Source of the DNA: VRUE01 sp963720805
GTDB taxonomy: Bacteria; Actinomycetota; Thermoleophilia; Solirubrobacterales; 70-9
Length of the DNA: 64,000 nucleotides
Assembly: GCA_963720805.1 (NCBI GenBank)
Contig: CAVRGT010000011.1
Coordinates: 62,001-126,000 of the forward strand
Reading direction: 5' to 3'
Below are positions 1 to 7,650 of the stretch, piece by piece. Both the position numbers and the translations under genes were made by a program. The notes beneath the pieces are model-generated. The model ran no database searches and was not told the DNA's origin. It saw nothing but the letters and a program-made list of their open reading frames with translations. Numbering within the stretch: the stretch's first letter is position 1; every line of letters starts with the position of its first letter.

Positions 1-14
1 GGGGTACGCGGCGC

Positions 15-482
15 TCAGTACGACCCGCCCAGCTTGCGGTGGTCCCAGCTCGCGGTGCGGACCGGTTTGAAGTGGATCGCGACGCGCTTCGGAGCCTGGG
101 CCTCGAGTGCCGCTTTGGCGTCGCCCTCGATCGTGGAGATTCCCTCCGCGTAGCGCAGGGTCAGCTCTTCGGCAAAGCCAAGCACGGTCTCGCCGTCGCG
201 GTGGATCTCCGCCTCGGCCTCGATCATCGTCCCGCGCAGCTCGCCGTACTCACGGCCGGTCTCGACCAGCAGCGTCGCCCGCGGGTCGCGTTCGAGGTTT
301 CGGACCTTCTGCGATTTGGCGTAGGTCCAGATCCAGACCTCGCCCTCCCGCGGCACGAACCACATTGGCATCGAGTGTGGCCAGCCCCGGGGGCCGAGGC
401 TGGAGACAATCGCGATCCGCTCACTCGCCAGCAGCTTGAGCAGCTCGGCATCGCTGAGCTTGATCTGGTCGCGGCGGCTCAC
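15..482 (-). CDS. Pyridoxamine 5'-phosphate oxidase-like (PPOX) split-barrel flavoprotein
   Basis: 155 aa, GTG start. The PPOX split beta-barrel fold is recognisable: an N-terminal strand with IAIVSSLGPRGWPHSMPM, then a WIWTYAKSQKVRNLERDPRATLLVE segment typical of flavin- or F420-binding PPOX proteins (F-x(n)-K-x-RNLxRDPR). Actinobacterial relatives usually bind F420 or FMN and reduce small substrates; the cofactor cannot be decided here. There is no signal peptide or membrane segment, so it is probably cytosolic. It is transcribed leftward, divergent from the toxin-antitoxin pair at 677-1274. The family is fairly certain; the substrate is unknown. Confidence 0.85.
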   Translation of the reverse strand: MSRRDQIKLSDAELLKLLASERIAIVSSLGPRGWPHSMPMWFVPREGEVWIWTYAKSQKVRNLERDPRATLLVETGREYGELRGTMIEAEAEIHRDGETVLGFAEELTLRYAEGISTIEGDAKAALEAQAPKRVAIHFKPVRTASWDHRKLGGSY

Positions 483-622
483 CGGGTGAAGCCTGCCCGA
501 TCCGCGTGCCGAACGCGGCGCGGTTCCGTGCGTTTGTGCGCACCACGGGTCTGAAATCGATCTGTAGCGTGACCGGCATGGCGATGCAAAGCCAAGCGCA
601 GCGGCACTCCACTCTCAGTGCT

Positions 623-656
623 AACGTACGTATGTCTTTTCCACAAAACGTACGTA
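623..656. promoter_or_regulatory. Repeated AACGTACGTA sites, probable antitoxin operator
   Basis: The decamer AACGTACGTA occurs at 623-632 and again at 647-656, 24 bp apart. The core ACGTACGT is self-complementary, so each copy is itself a palindrome. The pair lies 20 bp before the predicted TTG start of the Phd-like antitoxin at 677. Phd/YefM antitoxins repress their own operons by binding repeated palindromes in this position, so the inference is an autoregulatory operator. Confidence 0.6.
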
Positions 657-676
657 CGAAGATTGAGGGGACCGCC

Positions 677-910
677 TTGGCAACCACCGCCTCCAAGCTC
701 CGCGCCAACATCTACCGAATGCTGGACGAGATCCTCGAGACCGGCCAGCCGCTGGAGATCGAGCGCAACGGGAGGACGCTGGTGATCGCGCCGAAGGAGG
801 AACAGTCGATCTGGGATCGCTTGCCGCGCCGCGAGGGCTTCATCGTCGGCGACCCGGACGAGCTGATCCACATCGACTGGTCCTCGGAGTGGAACCCTGA
901 TCCTTCTTGA
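677..910 (+). CDS. Phd/YefM-like antitoxin of a PIN toxin-antitoxin pair
   Basis: 77 aa from a TTG codon at 677, preceded by GAGGGG at the right distance. The reading frame continues upstream to 506, but the TTG start is preferred because the upstream part runs through the operator repeats and is not conserved-looking. The protein has the short Phd/YefM pattern: ATTASKLRANIYRMLDEI for N-terminal DNA binding, a strand-turn-strand with IERNGRTLVIAP, and an acidic tail (DPDELIHIDWSSEW) of the kind that wraps the toxin. It overlaps the PIN toxin gene. Family call is good; the start is inferred. Confidence 0.7.
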   Translation: MATTASKLRANIYRMLDEILETGQPLEIERNGRTLVIAPKEEQSIWDRLPRREGFIVGDPDELIHIDWSSEWNPDPS

Positions 911-1274
911 CACCCATGTGGTTGGCTGGCTCTACGAGGGCGCCGAGCGGCGAATTCCCGCTGCGATCCGCGACCTGATCGAGTCCGGCCGGCCCTTCGT
1001 CTCCCCGATTGTCGAGCTGGAGCTGACCTACCTCTATGAAGTCGGCAGGGTGACCGAGCCGGCCGCGGCGCCACTCGCCGCGCTCCGAAAGACGATCGGT
1101 CTGCAGGTCTCCGACGTCTCCACCGCGGCGCTGGTGCAGGCAGCAACCGGGCTTGCCTGGACCCGCGACCCGTTCGATCGGATGATCGCGGCGCAGGCGA
1201 TCGTCGCCGACGCGCCACTGCTCACCGCCGACCGAAACATCCTCGCCAACCTCCCTCAGGCAACCTGGGACTGA
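897..1274 (+). CDS. PIN-domain ribonuclease toxin (VapC-like, COG3744 type), probable CTG start
   Basis: PIN-domain RNase toxins cleave RNA using a cluster of acidic residues. Here these are the Asp in LILLDTHVVGW, Glu in SPIVELELTYLYE, Asp in TRDPFDRMIAAQA and Asp in LLTADRN. The first Asp lies upstream of the first in-frame ATG/GTG/TTG, a GTG at 918. The open frame begins at 867 and holds no standard start before 918. CTG at 897, with GGAG at 886-889 seven bases before it, restores the full fold (125 aa) and overlaps the end of the antitoxin by 14 nt. An indel that removed the original start is the alternative. Partner of the Phd-like gene at 677. Confidence 0.75.
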   Translation: MILLDTHVVGWLYEGAERRIPAAIRDLIESGRPFVSPIVELELTYLYEVGRVTEPAAAPLAALRKTIGLQVSDVSTAALVQAATGLAWTRDPFDRMIAAQAIVADAPLLTADRNILANLPQATWD

Positions 1275-1281
1275 CTGGCGG

Positions 1282-2240
1282 CTAAGCCGCGAGCGGCGTG
1301 AAGGAGCGACGGTAGGCGGTGGGGGTCGTCGCGGTGGCGCGGCGGAAGTGCTCGCGCAGCGAGGCGGCGGTGCCGAAACCGGCCCGCCAGGCGACCGCGT
1401 CGATCGGCAGGTCGGTCTCCTCGAGCAGTCGCCGCGCCTCCTGCACGCGTTGGTTGAGCAGCCATTGCAGAGGCGTCGTGCCGGTCTCCTCGCGGAAGCG
1501 GCGGGCGAAGGTACGGGGGCTGACGCTGGCGTGGCGAGCCATCGCGGCGACGTCGAGGGGCTCGTGCAGGCGCTCGGCCGCCCAGCGCCGAGTCGGCTCC
1601 AGCGAACCCGTCGGGCGCCCGCGCCGGCGGCGGGCCGCTCGATGAACTGCGCCTGTCCGCCCTCACGGTGTGGCGCCGCAACCATGTGCCGGGCAACCTG
1701 CTCCCCGACCGCGGCGCCGCAGTCCTCGCGGATCACGTGCAGGCAGAGGTCGATACCGGCGCTGAGGCCGGCCGAGGTCATCACCTGACCTTCGTCGACG
1801 TAGAGCGCGGCGGCGTCGACCTCGACGGCCGGGAAGCGCCGGGCCATCTCCTCGGCGAAGGCCCAGTGAGTCGTCGCCCGCCTTCCGTCGAGCAGCCCGG
1901 CATGAGCGAGCGCGAAGGCGCCGGTGCAAACCGAGATCACCCGGGCGCCCCGCTCGGCCGCCGCGCGGAGCGCCGCCAGCGCGTCCTCGGGAGGCTCGGA
2001 GAAGACGGCGAGGGCGGCCGGGACGACGACCGTGTCAGCCGCCCGCAGCAGTGAGAGATCGCCCTGCGGCACCACGCCAAAACCGGTAGTCGAGGTCAGC
2101 TCACCGCCATCCAGCGAGCAGGTCGAGAAGGCGTAGTGGGGCTCTCCGCCGGGCGTCGCCGCCACCGAGAAAGCCTGCGCGGGGGCAGCCAGGTCAAAGG
2201 CGACCACGCCTTTGAGGCAGAGTGCGACCACGCGGTGCAT
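1282..2240 (-). pseudogene. GlxA-family AraC-type transcriptional regulator, frameshifted
   Basis: The N-terminal part, from ATG at 2240, is a DJ-1/PfpI-like domain with ISVCTGAFALAHAGLLDGRR and ending in GGQAQFIERP. The AraC-type double helix-turn-helix (ARHASVSPRTFARRF; DAVAWRAGFGTAASLREHF) is in another frame, read from about 1608 to 1282. The frames must switch between 1609 and 1631, a 23-nt stretch made only of G and C apart from one T. One missing or extra base would restore the usual ~320-aa GlxA protein. It may be a true pseudogene or a base-calling error in GC-rich sequence. It is divergent from the PfpI gene at 2311, the usual arrangement for regulator and target. Confidence 0.7.
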
Positions 2241-2274
2241 GGCAGAAACCTAACGGATATTGGCATTTCTGCCA
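2240..2274. promoter_or_regulatory. Inverted repeat in the GlxA/PfpI divergent promoter
   Basis: TGGCAGAAA (2240-2248) and TTTCTGCCA (2266-2274) form a perfect 9-bp inverted repeat with a 17-nt spacer, overlapping the start codon of the GlxA-type gene. The position between a regulator and a divergent gene suggests an AraC-family operator controlling both. Binding is inferred, not shown. Confidence 0.5.
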
Positions 2275-2310
2275 CTCGACGCGGGCCGCCAGGCGCGAGA
2301 ACCTGCCTCT

Positions 2311-2970
2311 ATGCAAATAGCCATCCTGATCTTCGAGAAACTGACCGCCCTCGACGCGATCGGGCCCTACGAGGTCCTGCGTTCCGTCCCCGGCTGGGAG
2401 GTGAAGTTCGTCGGGCCCGAGAAGGGAACGCTGCGCACCGACAGCGGCGCACTCGGACTCGAGGCCGACTACTCGATCGACGAGATCGAGTCCGCGGACA
2501 TCGTCCTCGTCCCCGGCGGGGAAGGCAACCGCCCGCTGCTCGGCGACGAGCGGGTGCTCCAGTGGGTGCGGCAGATCGATGCCGCCAGCAAGTGGACGAC
2601 ATCGGTTTGCACCGGCTCGCTGGTGCTCGGAGCCGCCGGCCTGCTCGAGGGCAAGCGCGCCACCTCCAACTGGCTCGCCCTTGACCGCCTCGCCGAATAC
2701 GGGGCCGAGCCGGTCGGCGGCCGCTACGTCGAGGACGGCAAGCTGATCACCGCCGCCGGCGTCACCGCCGGAATCGACATGGCGCTGCACCTGGTCTCCC
2801 GCGAGGCCGGCCCCGAGGTCTCCCAGGCGATCCAGCTCGGCCTCGAGTACGACCCGCAGCCCCCTTTCGACTCGGGCTCGCCGCAGAAGGCGCCCGGACC
2901 GATCGTCGAGCTGGTTGAACAGGTCGCCGGTGAGCGGGAGGAGTGGCTGAAAGCCGCCGCTAACGCTTGA
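2311..2970 (+). CDS. DJ-1/PfpI-family protein (isonitrile hydratase-like)
   Basis: 219 aa from ATG at 2311; an earlier in-frame codon at 2260 would add an unconserved tail that runs across the operator. The DJ-1/PfpI fold is clear: MQIAILIFEKLTALDAIGP at the start, VLVPGGEG, the nucleophile elbow TSVCTGSLVLGAAGLL with Cys near residue 99, and ATSNWLALDRL. The family includes isonitrile hydratases and glyoxalase-like enzymes; relatives with a C-terminal alpha extension such as this (EYDPQPPFDSG) are usually annotated as isonitrile hydratase-like. Cytosolic. It converges on the DUF1906 gene, overlapping its end by 11 nt. Confidence 0.8.
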   Translation: MQIAILIFEKLTALDAIGPYEVLRSVPGWEVKFVGPEKGTLRTDSGALGLEADYSIDEIESADIVLVPGGEGNRPLLGDERVLQWVRQIDAASKWTTSVCTGSLVLGAAGLLEGKRATSNWLALDRLAEYGAEPVGGRYVEDGKLITAAGVTAGIDMALHLVSREAGPEVSQAIQLGLEYDPQPPFDSGSPQKAPGPIVELVEQVAGEREEWLKAAANA

Positions 2971-4345
2971 GCCGCACCGCCCGCGTGGTGCGGGCGTCGG
3001 GAATCGCAACGAGCAGCTGCGCCTTGAGCAGGCCTCGGGCCCGCAGCAGCGGCTTGCCACGTCGGTTGAGCGTGACGAGAAAGGTGTGGGACTTGCCGCC
3101 GGCGAGGCGGAAGGTGCGGTGGGCAGCGGCGAGGCGAATGACCCGGGACGGCCTGCCGCGGCGGGCTCGCAGCGGCACCCGCGCATGGGTGCGGAGGATG
3201 ATCTGGCCGGGGCAGGTTTCGCCTTCGGCCCAGCCGCAGCGGACCCAGACCCGCACCCTGCCGCCTTCTGGCCGCACGTGCTTGACCGTCAACGGCGGCA
3301 GCTCCGGTGCGGCGATCGAGGCGCCGACCGTGGCGCCGTCGATGTAGTCGTTGTCGATGTTGATCGTCATCAGGCCGTAGCTCTCGTTGTGGCCGCCGCG
3401 GTACTGATGGATGCGCTGGTGCGAGGGCCAGGCGCTCGAGGGCAGGTAGGGATCGAGCGTGTTCTGTTGCCCATTCCAATTGGCGGTCCAGATGTGATCG
3501 GGCAGCGTGTAGCTGCTGCCAACGGCGCGGCCGAGGTCGGCGATCCCGGATGAGCTGGAGCTGTAGGCGCCGGAGACGTAGCCGAGCGTGTGCAGCTGGT
3601 TGGTCCAAGCGGAGAGGAAGGTCAGCGTCGCCGCGCTGGCGCTCGTCGTGCGGGTGTAGGCCTCCATGTCGAAGTAGATCGGGCTGCCAGGCCCCATGCC
3701 GATTTCGGCGGCCTCTTCGACCGCATCGCCGGCCGCTTCGGCTCCCTGCGCGGTCGCCTTGGCGTAACTGGTGCTCAGCTTCGCGCAGCTGCCGCAGGCG
3801 CTGGTCGGCGCCTGCAGGCCGACGTAGGTCGGGATCAGGTGCCAGCCGGCAGCGACCTGTTCGCTGACCCAGGTGTCGGTCAGGTTGGGCTGCGAGCAGG
3901 CCCGGTTGGCGCCGCCGATATAGACGCCGACGCCGCGGTAGGGCGAGGCCGCCCAGGCGGCCATCGTCCGGGAGGACGGGGCCGCGCAGGCGTCGAAGCC
4001 GAGTCCGGTGAAGGCTTCGGGCGAGGAGACGGGGCCCGGCGCGGGCGCGGCGACCGCGCTGGTAGAGGCCCGCGGGCGAGCCGCCGAGCGCGGTTCGATC
4101 AGGATCGCGCGTCGACGACCGATCGCGCTTGATGGGCAGCGCTGGTTGGCGCCGGGCGTCCCCAGGTAGACCGCGCGGCGGTCGAGCCTGACGCAGGCGT
4201 GGGGTTGCTCAGCCAGCCGCAGCACGGGCCAGCCGCGTGGCACGTCGACCGCACGACCGCCGAAGTGGACGGTCTTCGCCATCGCCGGCGCGGCGAGGAG
4301 ACCGAGCAGCACGAGGGCCGCGACGGCTGGACGAAGCAGGCGCAT
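2960..4345 (-). CDS. Secreted DUF1906 (Rv2525c-like) glycoside hydrolase-like protein
   Basis: 461 aa. The signal peptide spans residues 1-23 (basic MRLLR, hydrophobic core, AMA cleavage). After a ~100-aa N-terminal region comes a DUF1906 domain at about residues 110-330: GLGFDACAAPS, GVGVYIGGANRAC, GWHLIPTYVGLQ, IYFDMEAY and HQYRGG. DUF1906 proteins have a TIM-barrel fold like GH25 lysozymes and often act at the cell envelope; activity is not proven for most. The C-terminal ~120 residues are an Arg-rich, beta-type tail. It lies downstream of the penicillin acylase on the same strand, separated by 101 bp containing a 14-bp inverted repeat. Confidence 0.8.
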   Translation of the reverse strand: MRLLRPAVAALVLLGLLAAPAMAKTVHFGGRAVDVPRGWPVLRLAEQPHACVRLDRRAVYLGTPGANQRCPSSAIGRRRAILIEPRSAARPRASTSAVAAPAPGPVSSPEAFTGLGFDACAAPSSRTMAAWAASPYRGVGVYIGGANRACSQPNLTDTWVSEQVAAGWHLIPTYVGLQAPTSACGSCAKLSTSYAKATAQGAEAAGDAVEEAAEIGMGPGSPIYFDMEAYTRTTSASAATLTFLSAWTNQLHTLGYVSGAYSSSSSGIADLGRAVGSSYTLPDHIWTANWNGQQNTLDPYLPSSAWPSHQRIHQYRGGHNESYGLMTINIDNDYIDGATVGASIAAPELPPLTVKHVRPEGGRVRVWVRCGWAEGETCPGQIILRTHARVPLRARRGRPSRVIRLAAAHRTFRLAGGKSHTFLVTLNRRGKPLLRARGLLKAQLLVAIPDARTTRAVRLKR

Positions 4346-4394
4346 ACGTCCTCAACCATTGCACCCACCAATCGATTCGCCCTCCCCAACCCGC

Positions 4395-4441
4395 AACTGC
4401 ATCAACTTGTACGCCTGGCAGATGGAGAAGTTGATGCAGTT
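4395..4441. repeat. 14-bp perfect inverted repeat between acylase and DUF1906 genes
   Basis: AACTGCATCAACTT (4395-4408) pairs perfectly with AAGTTGATGCAGTT (4428-4441), loop 19 nt. Allowing one bulge, CCG/CGG extends the stem. No T-run follows on either strand, so it is not a classical intrinsic terminator. It could be an operator for the DUF1906 gene, which starts about 50 bp downstream, or an RNA-processing hairpin. Confidence 0.5.
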
Positions 4442-4446
4442 CGGAT

Positions 4447-6822
4447 TTAGGCGGGGACGAGATTCAGCTTGCGCCAGGGGCCCTCGCCCGCCATCGGCTG
4501 GGTGCGGCCGTGAAGCCAGTCGGTCTGCAGGTCGTCGTAGTGGCGGCTGGCCGGGTGGCCGGACTGGCCGGTGAACATCTGCCAGCGCGAGCGCTCGGGC
4601 GCGGTCGGTTCGGCGACCATGCGCCAGCTCGGCGCCCAGACGGCTTTGTAGGGGTCGTTGGGGTCGTAGGCGATCTGGCTCACGGTCTCCTGGGCGCCGC
4701 CGGCGCGGACCCGCCGGTTGAGCAGCCGCCGCAGCAGCGGATTGGCCTCGCCGAGCGGGTGCGGGAACTCCATCTCGTGCACCTGTCCCCAGCGCCAACC
4801 ATCGGCGTCGGGGCCGAAGCGCTCGCTGAGGTCGTCGAGGGCGCCGCTCAGCGCCTCCAGCACGAGCTCCTCCCAGGGCCGGCCGATCAGCTCCTCGTCG
4901 CCCTCTTCCCAGAGCTTCATCAGGTGCGAGTGCCAGCGCCAGGGCGAGGTCACGTGCGGGGTGAAGCCGTTGTCGGCGCGGTCGAGCCAGCGCTCGGCGA
5001 GGTCGCGGTCGCCGATCGTGGCGCGGGCGACCTCGCGGGCCAGGCGCAGCAGGAAGGCCTGGTAGATCGTGCCGGCGATCGAGTCCGGGTCGAGCCGCCC
5101 GTCCCAGCTGCGCAGCCGCTCGATCGCGCTCAGCTCGCGCTGGCCGGTCGGCGTCAGGCGCCCCAGCCGGCGCGCCGCCTCGATCCCCGGCAGCGAGAGG
5201 TTGTCGGACTGCATCGCCTCGAAACTCTCGATGTCGTGCTCGTCGCTTGCCCGCAGCAGTTGCTCGATGCGGGCGGCGCGGAAGCCGTCGAGCCACTCGC
5301 TGGTGATGTGGTGGGGATAGTCGTCGCCGACGATGCGGTTGTTGGCGGTGACGAGGAAGCCGCTCTCGGGGTCGACCGTCTCGGGCAGCTCCTCGTAGGG
5401 GATCGTCCCCTCCCACTCGAACTCGCCGCTCCAGCCCGGCTTCGGCAGGTCGGGGCAGCCGCCCCTGCGCAGCGGCAGGCGGCCGATCAGCTTGTAGCCG
5501 ATCGAGCCGTGGCGGTCGGCCCAGATCAGGTTCGAGGCGGGCGAGCTGTGGGCAGCGAGTTTCTCGATCAGCTCCGGGCCGGAGGTGATCCCGTGCAGCT
5601 CGAACATCCCCGCGAAGGCAGTCGGCTGGTCGAGCGTCTGCCAGCGCAACGCCAGTGGCTCGGCCGCGTCGGCACCGAGCGCCTCGTTGACGATCGGCCC
5701 GTGGTGGGTGATCCGCACGTCGAGGACCTCGGGCGCGTCGCGGCCCTTGACCGGGATCTCCTCGCGCACGAGCTCGAGCGGGCGCCACTCGTCTTCGAAG
5801 CGGTAGCGGTCGCCGTCAAGCCGCTCGATGAAGAGATCCTCGACGTCGGCCATGACGTTGGTGAAGGTCCAGCAGACGTCGTTGTTCTGGCCCATGTAGA
5901 CGCCGGGCATGCCGGGCAGCGAGGCGCCGCGGACGAAGCGATCGCCGAGGGTGAGGCCGACCTGGTACCAGATGCCCGGCATGCTCTGGGGCAGATGCGG
6001 GTCGCCGGCGATCACGGGTGAGCCGCTGGCGCTGTGTTTGCCCGAGACGGCCCAGTTGTTGGAGCCGCTGGCCTCGGCGGCGAGGCCGATCGAGCGGCGC
6101 ACGGCGTCGATCTGCTCGACGATCGCGAGGCCGTCGCCCGACCAGGCTTCCTGGCTGACGATCGGGTTGTCGGCGGGATAGCCGGGGTCGAGCTTTGCCG
6201 CCAGCTCGTCACCCAGCGCCCGCACCATGTCGGCCCGCAGCAGCTCCCGCTCCCAGTTGGTCGAGAGGCCAAAGGCGAGCAGCTTGCCAAGGCTGAGGAT
6301 GTCGACCGGCCGCCATGGCTTCCAGCCGAGGCGCAGCAGCTGCATCTCGAAGGGCATCGCCTTGGCGCTCGCGGCGGCGGCGTTGACGCCCTCGCAGAAG
6401 CGCTCGAGCAGGGCCCGCAGCTCGGGGTCGAGGTTCTCAGCCTCGCGCTCTGCCGTGCGGCGGATGCCGAGCGTCAACATCAGCCGATCGATCGGCAGCC
6501 CCTCGGGCCCGGCCATCTCGGAGACCCGCCCGGAGACAACGCGGCGGTAGAAGTCCATCTGCCAGAGCCGGTCCTGGCCGTGGCAGAAACCCTGGGCGAA
6601 CCAGAGGTCGCGGGCATTGTCGGTGGCGATGTGCGGCACGCCCCAGCGGTCGCGCTCGACGCTGACCGGCCCGTCCAGCCCGGCGAGCGAGATCGTCCCC
6701 TTCTGCTTTGGCAGGGGCCGCCGCGCCAGCCAGTGCCAAGCGGCCGCGGTCGTAACGGCAGCAAGCCCGGTCCCGGCCAAGCCGACCGTCAGTCCCGCTC
6801 GCATCGCACCCCCGCGCGCCAT
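4447..6822 (-). CDS. Penicillin acylase family N-terminal nucleophile hydrolase
   Basis: 791 aa, the usual length for the family. An N-terminal hydrophobic segment (about residues 8-30) acts as a signal or anchor. The alpha-chain region carries GPVSVERDRWGVPHI and GFCHGQDRLWQMD. The autocatalytic cleavage site is GSNNWAVSG, with the nucleophile Ser at about residue 254, followed by the beta chain (DPHLPQSMPGIWYQV, MGQNNDVCWTFTN). These enzymes are exported, self-processed and hydrolyse amide bonds of penicillins, acyl-homoserine lactones or related N-acyl compounds; which one applies here cannot be told. It follows the MBL gene on the same strand after a hairpin element. Confidence 0.9.
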   Translation of the reverse strand: MARGGAMRAGLTVGLAGTGLAAVTTAAAWHWLARRPLPKQKGTISLAGLDGPVSVERDRWGVPHIATDNARDLWFAQGFCHGQDRLWQMDFYRRVVSGRVSEMAGPEGLPIDRLMLTLGIRRTAEREAENLDPELRALLERFCEGVNAAAASAKAMPFEMQLLRLGWKPWRPVDILSLGKLLAFGLSTNWERELLRADMVRALGDELAAKLDPGYPADNPIVSQEAWSGDGLAIVEQIDAVRRSIGLAAEASGSNNWAVSGKHSASGSPVIAGDPHLPQSMPGIWYQVGLTLGDRFVRGASLPGMPGVYMGQNNDVCWTFTNVMADVEDLFIERLDGDRYRFEDEWRPLELVREEIPVKGRDAPEVLDVRITHHGPIVNEALGADAAEPLALRWQTLDQPTAFAGMFELHGITSGPELIEKLAAHSSPASNLIWADRHGSIGYKLIGRLPLRRGGCPDLPKPGWSGEFEWEGTIPYEELPETVDPESGFLVTANNRIVGDDYPHHITSEWLDGFRAARIEQLLRASDEHDIESFEAMQSDNLSLPGIEAARRLGRLTPTGQRELSAIERLRSWDGRLDPDSIAGTIYQAFLLRLAREVARATIGDRDLAERWLDRADNGFTPHVTSPWRWHSHLMKLWEEGDEELIGRPWEELVLEALSGALDDLSERFGPDADGWRWGQVHEMEFPHPLGEANPLLRRLLNRRVRAGGAQETVSQIAYDPNDPYKAVWAPSWRMVAEPTAPERSRWQMFTGQSGHPASRHYDDLQTDWLHGRTQPMAGEGPWRKLNLVPA

Positions 6823-6861
6823 TTCCCAACCCTACTGGCTGCCCAGCCAGGACGACACCTG

Positions 6862-6908
6862 TTCCGGTGCGCCTTTTGCTCCCCACCGGTGCATAAGGCG
6901 CACCGGAA
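6862..6908. repeat. Palindromic element, family A copy 1
   Basis: TTCCGGTGCGCCTTTTGC (6862-6879) pairs with GCATAAGGCGCACCGGAA (6891-6908), 17 of 18 bp. The consensus CCGGTGCGCCTTATGCAC / GTGCATAAGGCGCACCGG recurs at 39118, 49251 and 49335. It sits between the MBL and acylase genes and may serve as a terminator or be a REP-type repeat. Confidence 0.75.
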
Positions 6909-6924
6909 ACGGAAGGGCGATCGG

Positions 6925-7650
6925 TTAGGGGGAGATGTCTGGGGGCAGGCGACCCTCGGCGGCGAGCTTGTCCAGGTGGGCCTGCATGACTATGGCGGCA
7001 GCTTCACGTAGCTCGGGAGGGACGTCGCTCCAGGCCTCGGCGAGGAGGGCGGCGCGGGAGCGCTCGCCGCGCTCCAGGGCGGCCAGCAAGCGGCGCTCGC
7101 GCATCTCGCGGTGCTCTACGTACTCGGCCAGCTTCGCCGCGGGGTTGGTGATCCATGGGCCGTGACCGGGGGCGATCAGCTCGATCGGCTCGGCTTGCAT
7201 GCGGCGCAGCGAGTCCATGTAGGCCCCGAGCGAGCCGCCATCGGGCGGGACGAAGGTCGAGCCGGCGCCGAGCACGAGGTCGCCGCTGAAGCAGGCCCCG
7301 TCAGCGCTCATCAGGCAGACGTGGTCGGGGGCATGACCGGGTGTCGCGACCGCGCGCAGGCCGAGGTGTTCCTCACCGTCACCCGGCTGGACGACCTCGA
7401 CCCCGAGCCGCTCCGCCCCGTCGGCGTGATCGCCATGGCTGTGTGTGAGCAACACGAGGCCGATTCCGCCCCGCTGCTCGGCGGCGTCTCGTACTGCCGC
7501 CAGGTGACTCTCGTCATCCGGCCCCGGATCGATCACCGCACATGGCCCCGACCCATACAGATAGGTGTTCGTTCCCTCCAGCGTCATCGGCCCCGGATTG
7601 GGGGCGATCAGCCGCAGGATCTCAGCGTGCCCCGGGGCCGCCTCGGTCAG
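6925..7650 (-). CDS. MBL-fold metallo-hydrolase (LACTB2-like)
   Basis: The metallo-beta-lactamase fold is clear: LIAPNPGPMTLEGTNTYLYG at the N-terminus, the zinc motif THSHGDHADG, TPGHAPDHVCL, FSGDLVLG and APGHGPWI, followed by the helical C-terminal domain of LACTB2/RNase-like family members (REMRERRLLAALE). No ATG, GTG or TTG precedes the conserved NPGPMTL block. The best fit is CTG at 7650, whose CTGA overlaps the stop codon of the PafBC gene, giving 241 aa. An ATG at 7587 would begin inside the conserved N-terminus. It forms an operon with the WYL regulator. Substrate unknown. Confidence 0.8.
   Translation of the reverse strand: MTEAAPGHAEILRLIAPNPGPMTLEGTNTYLYGSGPCAVIDPGPDDESHLAAVRDAAEQRGGIGLVLLTHSHGDHADGAERLGVEVVQPGDGEEHLGLRAVATPGHAPDHVCLMSADGACFSGDLVLGAGSTFVPPDGGSLGAYMDSLRRMQAEPIELIAPGHGPWITNPAAKLAEYVEHREMRERRLLAALERGERSRAALLAEAWSDVPPELREAAAIVMQAHLDKLAAEGRLPPDISP

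Noticed and set aside
4510..6021. Long plus-strand open frame opposite the penicillin acylase gene
   Set aside because: Its composition is the mirror of GC-rich coding on the other strand, with no recognisable domain; the acylase on the minus strand has all family motifs.
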